A DNA stretch of 64,000 nt from Ailurus styani. Lineage: Eukaryota; Chordata; Mammalia; Carnivora; Ailuridae. The position numbers and the translations under genes were made by a program. Within the stretch, counting starts at the first letter, position 1, and the number at the start of each line of letters is the position of its first letter. Under the pieces are notes generated by a model, which searched no databases, was not told where the DNA came from, and saw only the letters and a list, made by a program, of their open reading frames with translations. The stretch is from contig LNAC01001227.1 of the NCBI GenBank assembly GCA_002007465.1, forward strand, positions 62,248 through 126,247, read 5' to 3'. This document shows, in pieces, positions 56,023 through 64,000 of the stretch.

Positions 56023-56429
56023 AAATCTTCAAAAGAATAAAATAACTATGGTTAACATGGTAATGGCTCAAATGGAAAAAGTGGACAAACTGCAAGAGCA
56101 TATGGATAATGTAAGCAGAGATGGAATTCTAAGAAAAAGTAAAAAAGAAATATTAGAAATTAACAACACCATAATAGATATGCCTTTGAAGCCGGCCTAG
56201 AGGCAGACCCAGGAAAGCAAAAAAATTTAAAAAAACCGAAGGTTTCTCCCAATGCTCCCTGATTCTCCTTCCTGTTCATCTGGCCAGAAAGATGGATTAA
56301 AAGTCTAGGAAGAAAGAACAAACAAACAAACAAAAAATTCACCCCCACAACCATTGTAGTCTGTGGTTTTGAAAATCCTTCCCAATCTATTATTTATAGA
56401 GTCCTCAAGGGTTTTTCTTTTTCCCTCCC

Positions 56430-56535
56430 TTCCTTCTTTCCTCCCTTCCTCCCTGCATCTTTCTTTTTCTTAATTTCTTTCTTTCTTTCTCTCTTTCTTT
56501 CTTTCTCCCTTCCTTCCTTCCTTCTTTCCTTCCGA
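56430..56535. repeat. (TTCC/TTTC)n pyrimidine tract
   Basis: Mixed CCTT and CTTT units with a few interruptions. Confidence 0.9.
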
Positions 56536-56579
56536 CATCTTTACCATTTTTAAATGTACAGTTCAGTGATATTAAGTGA

Positions 56580-57015
56580 TGAGGAAGCAGAAGGCAAGCT
56601 GAGGACAAAGCACAATGGAACATTTCACAACCACACCCACCGCCCTAAGGTGAGATATATGTGACATTCCTCAGGCACTCCTGGCTGCCCTAGAACAAAG
56701 GAAAGGCAAGAACAGTTAACTGATAGAGATCACAGTCATGCAGGACAGGAGTCTCCATCAGTTTGCAACTGTCTTAATAATTTACAAGAAAAAAGCAATC
56801 TCCAGAAACCTGTAGACTCAATTTCCTGGAGCCCTAACATCCTCCTCCTCCTCTCCATACAACAGAAGATCTTAAATAATTAGTCACTCCTTGCTACCAC
56901 AGTGCAGCTCTTTCCACTGATGGGTCCTGTCCCCATGCTTTAATAAACCCACTTTTTTTTGCACCAAAGATGTCTCAAGAATTCTTTTCTTGGTCATTGA
57001 TTCTGAAACTCACCA
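56580..57015 (+). mobile_element. Probable solo LTR of an endogenous retrovirus (ERV1-like)
   Basis: Forward LTR-like sequence: AATAAA at 56942-56947 followed by 'gcaccaaagatgtctcaaga' and 'attcttttcttggtcattga', a U5-like ending seen in class I LTRs. L1 sequence follows on the right. Edges and class uncertain. Confidence 0.5.
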
Positions 57016-57069
57016 CTCCAAACCACATGACTCATGATGAGAACTTGCAACACGGTGGGTAAAAAGGAA

Positions 57070-57360
57070 ATTTCCTTAGCACAGTAAAGGCTATTTGTGA
57101 AAAACCCACAGCTAACGTCATAATCTGTGGGCTGGGGGGGGGGCGGGGGGACGGAACAGGAAGCTTTGCCTTTAAGATCCAGAAGGCAGCAAGGGTATTC
57201 ACTCTTCCCACTCCTAGTCAACACAGTACTGAAAGTACAGCAAGAATGATCAGACAGGAAAAATAAAAGATACTCAAATTGGAAAAAAGAATTAAAGTAA
57301 TCTCCGTGTGCAGATGACATGATCTTTTATGCAGAAGTCCCTACAGACTTTACAAAAAAA
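57070..57360 (+). mobile_element. L1 ORF2 fragment, forward
   Basis: 'gtgaaaaacccacagctaac' and 'gtgcagatgacatgatcttt' (the reverse transcriptase AD-DM region) mark ORF2. It contains the G-run 57134-57150 in place of normal ORF2 sequence. Confidence 0.75.
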
Positions 57361-57736
57361 CCTTCTGTCTTTAGTTGTCTCTCCCTTACTTTTTTGTGTT
57401 TTTATTCTTTTGAAATAAAAATTAAAAACTACATTAAAAATTGGCATACTAAAGTCAGCAAAATTATTTTAAAAGTCAATAAACCTTAGGTTTACCCACA
57501 GTTAAGTTTGGTTTGAAATAGAAAAATCTATGGTTATCATGAACCACATAATAGATTCAGGGCCAAAAAATCCATGTAATATTTCAACGGTACAGTAAAA
57601 TAATTTGATAAAAACTTTTCATAAACTAGGAATAGAAATAAACTCTCTCTTTCTAAATGACATCTGACAAAAACACATAGCAATAATAATCCTAAAAAGG
57701 GAACGTTGGAAGCATTTCCTTTAAATCACAAACAGG

Positions 57737-57957
57737 AGGAACACCTGGCTGGTTTAGTCGGTTATGTGTCTGCCTTTGGCTCAGGCCACAATCTCAGGGT
57801 CTTGGGATCCAGCCCCACATTGGGCTCCCTGGTCAGCAGGGATCATTAGTCTCCCTTTCCCTCTGCCTGCTTCTCACTCTCCCTCTGCCTGCTACTCCCC
57901 GCCAACTTGTACTCTCTCTCTCTCTGTGTGTGAAATAATAAATAGTATCTTTTAAAA
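57737..57957 (+). mobile_element. CAN-SINE with lengthened CT region
   Basis: Forward element; perfect 14-bp duplication AAATCACAAACAGG (57723-57736 and 57958-57971). Confidence 0.93.
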
Positions 57958-57971
57958 AAATCACAAACAGG

Positions 57972-58745
57972 GAAAAAATGTGTTTTCATTGTTTCTATAT
58001 AACATTATAATGGAAATTCTGGCCAGTGAAAGAAACCAAGAAAAATAAATTAAAAGCTTAAGAACTGTACAGAAAGAAACTGAATTATCATTAAAGTAAG
58101 AATTTTTTACTTACAAATATATGTCCAACATATTTTTAAGTATAATAAGAAAGCCTGTGTGTGTGGTTGGCTAGAATCAATATACCAAAATAATAACAAT
58201 TGCATTTCTCTGTTTTAGTATCAGTGAATATAACTGAAAATAGATACCATTTATAATAACAATACAATATTGATACCAAAGAATTAACCTAACAAAAGTA
58301 AGAAAGATCCGTATCCAGAGAATTACATAACATTATTGAGAGACAGAAACACTTGAATGGGCCATATATGGTATATTCAGTAACAAAAAAGTATCCATAT
58401 TGTAAAAATTGTAATTCTTCCCCAACTGGCCTATAAATTCAGTATCAATGAAAATACCAACATGTGATTTTTTGAATTTGTCAAACAGATTTCAACATTT
58501 ATGTGGAAAAGTGAAAAAGTAAGCATTGGCAAGACATTTCTAAATAAAAAGAATTGATTTGATGTACCTAGCTTAGTATATATAAAAACTTATTAAAAAG
58601 CAAGAGTAATTAAAACAGTGGAGTATTGGTGTAGGGATAGACAACTGACTGATTGGAAGAAAATGGACTTCCTCTCAAAGTCTCACATGACATAGAAAGC
58701 ATTTCAAATTAACATGAAAAGAATTCTGTATAATAAATTAAGTGA
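57972..58745 (+). mobile_element. L1 ORF2 fragment, forward
   Basis: 'ccagtgaaagaaaccaag', 'tcaaacagatttcaacattt', 'gattggaagaaaatggactt' are old ORF2-like phrases in forward order, likely the continuation of the fragment at 57070. Confidence 0.65.
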
Positions 58746-58757
58746 AGAAAATTGATT

Positions 58758-59046
58758 GTTGCGAAAGTTCTGGGCAACAGAGAAACACGGAGAGCTGGGA
58801 GAACACAGATTTATTAACGTCTGCAGGCCCAGCGGGATCTTTTCCCAAAGCCTGAGCACGCGGCTATGACTGGGGACGGTATTTATAGACAAACTAGGGA
58901 TTTTTCGAGGGGTCTTACCGCTGATTGGCTCAGGGCCACGTGGCAGTTCTTGAGGCTTTGCGGAAGTGACTTGGTAGAGAAGTGCCAAGTCATCCCCCGG
59001 GGCTCCCCAGCTCAGTGAGGCGGTCATTTTGGGTTTTTCTGCCTCA
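58758..59046 (-). mobile_element. Solo LTR, reverse, with TATA box and AATAAA
   Basis: Read on the - strand it starts TGAGGCAGAAAAACCC, has TATAAATA (complement of 58880-58887), AATAAA (complement of 58810-58815) and ends near CTTTCGCAAC. GATT on both sides (58754-58757 and 59047-59050) fits a 4-bp duplication. GC-rich against its AT-rich surroundings; no internal retroviral sequence adjoins. Confidence 0.72.
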
Positions 59047-59113
59047 GATTACTTACTTGAAAAAAAATGAAATTAGATCAGTATCTTATTTCCAGAGTTA
59101 CAAAATCTAATTT

Positions 59114-59190
59114 GGGGGGCATCTGGGTGGCACAGTCAGTCAAATGTCTGACTCTTGGTTTCAGCTCAGATCGTGATCTCAGGGTTGTAT
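59114..59190 (+). mobile_element. Truncated CAN-SINE head
   Basis: 'ggggcatctgggtggcacag' to 'cgtgatctcagggttgta'; the 3' part is missing. Confidence 0.8.
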
Positions 59191-59334
59191 ACTGGAATGT
59201 CCAAGCAACCCAACCTTTCTAGTTCACTATTAATGATAACTGCTGATGGACATCATGATTATTTACCAAAGCTAGCCACCTTGCTTGCATCTCACTATTG
59301 CTTTTTAATTTAATAGCTGGTGATTCTTTCTTCC

Positions 59335-59399
59335 ATTCTTCCTTCCTTTCTTTCCCTCCCGTCTTTCTTCCTTTCTCTCTCTCTTTCTTTCTTTCTTTT

Positions 59400-59457
<58 letters not shown>

Positions 59458-59500
59458 TTCCTTCCTTCCTTCCTTCCTTCCTTCCTTCCTCTCTTTCTCT
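59335..59500. repeat. (CTTT)n/(CCTT)n microsatellite
   Basis: A long pure CTTT run (about 59395-59455) followed by CCTT units to about 59490. Open frames of F/L/S or K/E/R repeats here are artefacts. Confidence 0.95.
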
Positions 59501-59927
59501 CTTTTGAAATTGGGAAGAGAGTAGATCTTAAATGTTCTCACCCCCAAAAAAGAAACGGTCACTGTGTGACATGAGGGAGATATTAGCTACTGTTACGGTG
59601 GTAATCATTCTGCCATAAAAAATTGTATCAAATCATCAGTTGGACACCTTAAACTTACAAGATATGTCAACTGTACCTCAAAGGAGCATCTTACTATTTC
59701 ATCTACAGAATCTGTCACCTTCCTCACTTCTCTCTCCCTTTCCAGTTTGTTCTCAGATCTGCAACTAGTAAAGTTCACATCAGTGTGTGGGAAAAAAGTA
59801 AGTTGAAATAGGCAGAGACAACATACACCTAAAGGGGTCAAGACCTTATTCCACGTGCCATTTGGAGACTTTAAATAATTCAATCAGGGTATGCTCTATA
59901 AAATTAGCATTTTAGAAAGATTATTTT
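59501..59927. other. Stretch with nothing recognised
   Basis: A few phrases ('tgccataaaaaattgtatca') resemble dead L1 or MER ends, but not enough to call. Confidence 0.3.
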
Positions 59928-59945
59928 AAATGCAGGTGGGAGGAG

Positions 59946-60172
59946 TACCAGGGTGCCTTAGTCAGTTAAGCATCTGCCTTTGGCTCAGATCCTGATCCCA
60001 GAGTCCTGGGATGGAGCTTGGTGTTGGGTTCCCTGCCCAGCAGGGAGTCTGCTCCTCCCTCTTACTCTGCTGTTCGCCGCCTCCCCTCCCCTGCTTGTGC
60101 TCACTCACTGTGGCCCTCTCGCAAATAAATAAATAAGTAAATAAATAAATAAATAAAATCTTAAAAAAAAAA
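59946..60172 (+). mobile_element. CAN-SINE with long AAAT tail
   Basis: Forward element with an extended (AAAT)n tail; flanks AAATGCAGGTGGGAGGA / AAATGCAGATGGCAGGA. Confidence 0.92.
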
Positions 60173-60677
60173 TAAATGCAGATGGCAGGATTAATCATAG
60201 GGATTTACGGGAATAGATGCAAATTTATAAGGGTAATGCACAGCATTGGAGAAGGAGGCTACTTAGTAAGCTGATACCAACATGCAAGAACCGAGGAGAA
60301 GTGAAGAAATAGCATAGTAATGAAGACTGGACAGGAGGGACAATTAGTAAAGTATTGTAACCAGAACTCATGACCCTCCTTAGGCCTAATGCCATCCTAC
60401 CAAATTCACCATTTTCAGCTTTTGTTCATTTTCTAATTAAACACATGGCATGTAGCATGTAAAAGGTTAAATAAAATAATCCTTTAAGTAATGCACATGA
60501 ACTGTGAAGAACTGTAATCAAACTTCACTAGATGGGAGCTGGCCATGGCTCTTGAACTATATAGTAAGTCTTTCCCGAAAAAGATGTCTTTTTTAAAAAC
60601 ACATTCTGCTGATTTTCTAGAAACTTGCTGGTTTTCAGGCATAAGTGAAAAATAGTCACAAAATATTAAATTGACTT

Positions 60678-60873
60678 GGGACACCTGGGTGGCTCAGTCG
60701 ATTAAGCAGCTGCCTTCCACTTAGGTCACGATCCCAGCATCCTGGGATCAAGTCCCGCATTGGGCTCCTTGCTCAGCGGGGAGCCCACTTCTCCCTCTGC
60801 CTGCCACTCTGCCAGCTTGTGCTCTCTCCCTCTCTCTCTCTGACAAATAAATAAAAATAAAAAAATCTTTAAA
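60678..60873 (+). mobile_element. CAN-SINE
   Basis: Forward, full-length; perfect 17-bp duplication AAATATTAAATTGACTT (60661-60677 and 60874-60890). Confidence 0.95.
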
Positions 60874-61242
60874 AAATATTAAATTGACTTGTAGCAATGG
60901 CACACTGAGGTGTGGTGTGGACGCAGCACCAATAGAAGTAACATTGCATTTTCAAAAGCCTTACACAGTTCAGGCCTCATGTGTCAGATACAGCAGAAAA
61001 CTCTTTCCAGCCACATGACCCTTTGCCATTCCTTTTTTCCACTAAATGTCTATGACATGTAAGTTTAAAGGTTTTCCCTAATTTCAAATGTACTCTGAAA
61101 TACTTCCTGGCTAAGTATTTTCCTTTGTCCATTCTTACTCTTTGGTGTCCATTAAAGACTTGCTCTTTGTTTTGCTCCTTAGAATGTTTTTTTATTTTAC
61201 TTTACGAAAATTTATAGCAGAAAGATCAAGAGTTTGGACTTA

Positions 61243-61956
61243 CAGAATGGCTAAAATCAACAAGTCAGGAAATGACAGATGTTGGCGAGGATGTGGAGAA
61301 AGGGGAACCCTCCTACACTGTTGGTGGGAATGCAAGCTGGTACAGCCACTCTGGAAAACAGTATGGAGGTTCCTCAAAAAGTTGAAAATAGAGCTACCCT
61401 ACGACCCAGCAATCGCACTACTGGGTATTTACCCTAACGATACAAATGTAGTGATTCTTAGGGGCACATGCACCCGAATGTTTATAGCAGCAATCTCCGC
61501 AACAGCCAAACTATGGAAAGAACCTAGATGTCCATCAACAGATGAATGGATAAAGAAGATGTGGTATATATATACAATGGAAGACTATGCAGCTATCAAA
61601 AGAAACGAAATCTTGCCATTTGCAACGATGTGGATGGAACTAGAGGGTATTATGCTGAATGAAATAAGTCAATCAGAGAAAGACAATTATCATATGGTCT
61701 CTCTGATATGAGGAACTTGAGGGTCAGGGCGGGGGGTCATGGGGGGTAGGGAGGGAAAAATAATGAAACAAGATGGGATGGGGAAGGAGACAAACCATAA
61801 GAAACTCCTAATCTCACAAAACAAACTGAGGGTTACTGGGGGGTGGGAGGGTAGGGATAGGGTGGATGGGTTATGGACATTGGGGAGGGTTTGTGCTATG
61901 GTGAATGCTGTGAAAGGTGTAAGCCTGATGATTCACAGACCTGTACCCCTGGGGCA

Positions 61957-61990
<34 letters not shown>

Positions 61991-62035
61991 TAATAAAATA
62001 AATGAAAAAAATAAATAAATAAGAAAGAAAAAAAA
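61243..62035 (+). mobile_element. Young carnivore L1, 5'-truncated, forward
   Basis: Flanked by a 12-bp duplication AGTTTGGACTTA (61231-61242 and 62036-62047). ORF2 C-terminus open to YHMVSLI, then the G-rich 3' UTR and an A-rich tail expanded as (AAT)n. About 97% like the element at 28745 by eye. The 189-residue open frame is this fragment with some flank. Confidence 0.95.
61957..61990. repeat. (AAT)n microsatellite in the L1 tail
   Basis: About 11 AAT units grown from the L1 poly-A region. Confidence 0.92.
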
Positions 62036-62047
62036 AGTTTGGACTTA

Positions 62048-62618
62048 GCTGGTCCTGGGTTTAAATTTCATTTGGGAATTTACTATATGACCTTGCATAA
62101 ACTAGATAGTCTTTATAAACATATGTTTTCTATTTAACAATGGGAATGATAGTACCTTCATTTCAGGTTACTTATGAGAATTAAATTGAAATGATGTAAA
62201 GCATTTACTATAGCACTTATCATTTGGTAACAATAAATATGCTTTTCTCATTTAAACCTCATTTTCATTTTTACAACTTCATGTCCTCATATGACATCTA
62301 ATCCATGGCTTCTATCATTTATTTTTCTTGACTTTATTAGTGGTTTTCTCTTTTCTTGGGTTCAAATTCTGCCTCCAATATTGCTGCTGCCCTAAGCACC
62401 ACAAAACTTCCAATATTTTTTATATTTCTCATTTCCTCTCTATTTTTGTCCTTACTGCGTAATATTTATATCTATCTGGTGATGTACACATTCTTACCAT
62501 ACCCACTCTGTTCTAAATGGCAGAACAAAATAAAAGCAAACCCTTACCAATATGCCAAGAGTTTTGAAGTTGGGTCATTATAAGACTATCTATTCCTGAG
62601 TCTTAAGTAATAATTCCT
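62048..62618. other. AT-rich stretch, nothing recognised
   Basis: No gene or named repeat I can support. Confidence 0.35.
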
Positions 62619-62830
62619 GGGCACCTGGGTAGCTTAGTCACTTAAGCCTCCAACTCTTGATTTAGGCTCAGGTCATGACCTCAGGGTCATGGGATAGAGC
62701 CCTGCATCAGGCTCTATGCTCAGTGCAGAGTATGCTTCTCCCACCCCCCTGCCCCTGCCCCTGTTCTATCTCCCAAATAAATACATAAAATCTTTTAAAA
62801 AATTTTTAACTATATATACAAAAAAAGAAA
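62619..62830 (+). mobile_element. CAN-SINE, diverged
   Basis: Forward element starting gggcacctgggtagcttagt; flanks AATTCCT on both sides (about 62612 and 62832). Confidence 0.88.
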
Positions 62831-63226
62831 AATTCCTAGATCCTCTTATACATGCCTCAGAGGTGTACTAATGATGTAAAAATAGATCTGTTCATCAGAA
62901 ATAAGAAGATTGTAAAATTAAGTTACTGGTACTTGAAAGAAGAAGTCATTATAAAAGCTGAGGTTGTGTTTCCCTTGTTACTTCCTTGTCACATTAGGAT
63001 ATGGGACAGCGAAGGAAGTCAAAGAATCTTCCTGAAAGCTCTCACAGAGTAAGGGGAACTATAAATTGCCACCTCAAACTTTCAAAAAGATTCATATTTT
63101 GCATGAAGAGGCTATGTGGTTTTACTTAAAAGGTAAACTATGTCCCCAGGTTTGTTTACTTTAGCATACGCATTACAATTGGTATGGTAAAAGGCTCAGA
63201 TGGAAATTACAAGACTCAGCTGAATT

Positions 63227-63233
63227 ATCTTTT

Positions 63234-63277
<44 letters not shown>

Positions 63278-63314
63278 TCCTTCCTTCCTTCCTTCCTTCC
63301 TTCCTTCCTTCCTT
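63227..63314. repeat. (CTTT)n/(CCTT)n microsatellite
   Basis: Pure CTTT units then CCTT units, directly joined to the T-tract of a reverse CAN-SINE. Confidence 0.95.
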
Positions 63315-63521
63315 CTTTTTTCTTTTTAAAGATTTTATTTATTTATTTGACACACAGACAGAGATCAGATCACAAGTAGGCAGAGAGGCAGACAGAGAGA
63401 GAGGAGGAAGCAGGCTCCCTGCTGAGCAGAGAGCCTGGTACGGGGCTCAGTCCCAGGACCCTGAGATCATGACCAGAGTGGAAGGCAGAGGCTTTAACCC
63501 ACTGATCCACCCAGGTGCCCC
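63315..63521 (-). mobile_element. CAN-SINE
   Basis: Reverse, full-length, ending gatccacccaggtgcccc; the microsatellite lies at its 3' (tail) side. Confidence 0.93.
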
Positions 63522-63528
63522 TCCTTCT

Positions 63529-63720
63529 TTCTTCTTTAAAGATTTTGTTTATTTGAGAAAGAGAGTCTATGTGAGAACAACTGGGGGAGAGGCAGAGGGA
63601 GACGGAGAAGCAGGCTCCCCGCTGAGCAGTGAGCCCGATTTTCGAGCTCCATCCCAAGGCCCCAGGATCATGACCTGAGCCGAAGGCAGACACTTAACTG
63701 ACTGAGCCATCCAGGCACCC
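63529..63720 (-). mobile_element. CAN-SINE, second of a tandem pair
   Basis: Reverse element ending gactgagccatccaggcaccc, separated from the previous SINE by a few pyrimidines, so the two insertions are stacked. Confidence 0.92.
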
Positions 63721-64000
63721 ACAGCCGGGTTTTCTATGAAAGTTCTGCAGATGTCAACATGAGCATGGATAAACACATTTGAAAATATTGTAGAATCTAT
63801 GAACATGTTTAAAATGGACTCCTTGGAAAATTAGATTTTAAATGTTAATGATCATGTGAAAGAAAATAAAGTTTAGTCATCAAATGAATTTGGAAAACAT
63901 CGATTTAAATGATTTAAAACATTTGGTGGAAACCAGCAGAAGTAGCATCTCGGTTCATAGTCATTGTTGTATGTTCTAATGGGCTTATACATCCTACCTT

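Larger units (their letters stand above)
54396..56200 (+). mobile_element. Old L1 5' region (5' UTR into ORF1), forward
   Basis: 'acccagcacatcatgtctgg', 'aagacagagcaagcatcaga' and then an ORF1-like coiled coil (MAQMEKVDKLQEHMDNV near 56065) mark an old L1 5' end. CAN-SINEs (54901-55095, 55756-55925) and a reversed L1 piece (55926-56022) interrupt it. Confidence 0.65.

Noticed and set aside
59298..59574. Ser/Phe/Leu-rich and Lys/Glu-rich open frames
   Set aside because: Translations of a CTTT/CCTT microsatellite.
61142..61711. 189-residue open frame as a gene
   Set aside because: Same L1 ORF2 C-terminus fused to flanking DNA.

Overview
The window is nuclear DNA from a carnivore. It carries about thirty tRNA-derived CAN-SINEs (the 'gcgcctgggtggctcag' head, the (CT)n stretch and AATAAA-rich tail) and several L1 3' ends of the carnivore type. 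The SINE variant with the 'cttcctcctctctctctgcctgcc' style pyrimidine stretch suggests a caniform, probably a mustelid (inference). Coding DNA is a small fraction; most of the window is introns and layered retroelements.

The first 19.5 kb hold the 3' half of one gene on the + strand: a group B scavenger-receptor cysteine-rich (SRCR) transmembrane receptor of the CD163 family, best matched to WC1 (CD163c-alpha), the gamma-delta T-cell co-receptor known from ruminants and pigs. Twelve exons can be placed with splice sites, all phase 1: the end of one SRCR domain, a linker, SRCR domains of the WC1 'd' and 'e' types, a linker, the last 'd-prime' domain, a stalk, a transmembrane exon and four cytoplasmic exons, followed by a stop codon and an AATAAA. 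The frame is open throughout: 1,740 coding nt, 579 residues of the C-terminal part. The tail keeps the VYEEIDYL tyrosine motif and further YDN and YDDI tyrosines.

Downstream are two diverged extra copies of only the transmembrane/tail end of this gene. Copy 2 (about 30.87-34.18 kb) keeps a transmembrane exon of the same 138-nt length and phase, a 'xLPP' tail exon with a possible GC donor, and a terminal exon, all open in one phase; its tyrosine-signalling exon has lost both splice sites and the tyrosines. Copy 3 (about 43.03-45.14 kb) has the same order but a frameshifted transmembrane exon and damaged splice sites. I see no SRCR exons in front of either. They look like leftovers of a once larger WC1-like array; copy 2 could also be an alternative 3' end of the upstream gene. 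This is the most interesting signal in the window.

The rest (20-30.8 kb, 35-43 kb, 45.2-64 kb) is repeats and unassigned sequence: nested old and young L1s, MLT1-type LTRs, an ERV-L-like internal remnant, another ERV integrase-like remnant, two probable solo LTRs, many CAN-SINEs with clear target-site duplications, and microsatellites. Notable retroelement events are an L1 carrying an apparent 40-bp 3' transduction (6.0 kb), a 61-bp L1 insertion with a perfect 16-bp duplication (36.8 kb), and an L1 that landed inside an MLT1 LTR (28.7 kb). Coordinates of old repeats are approximate, since no repeat library could be searched.
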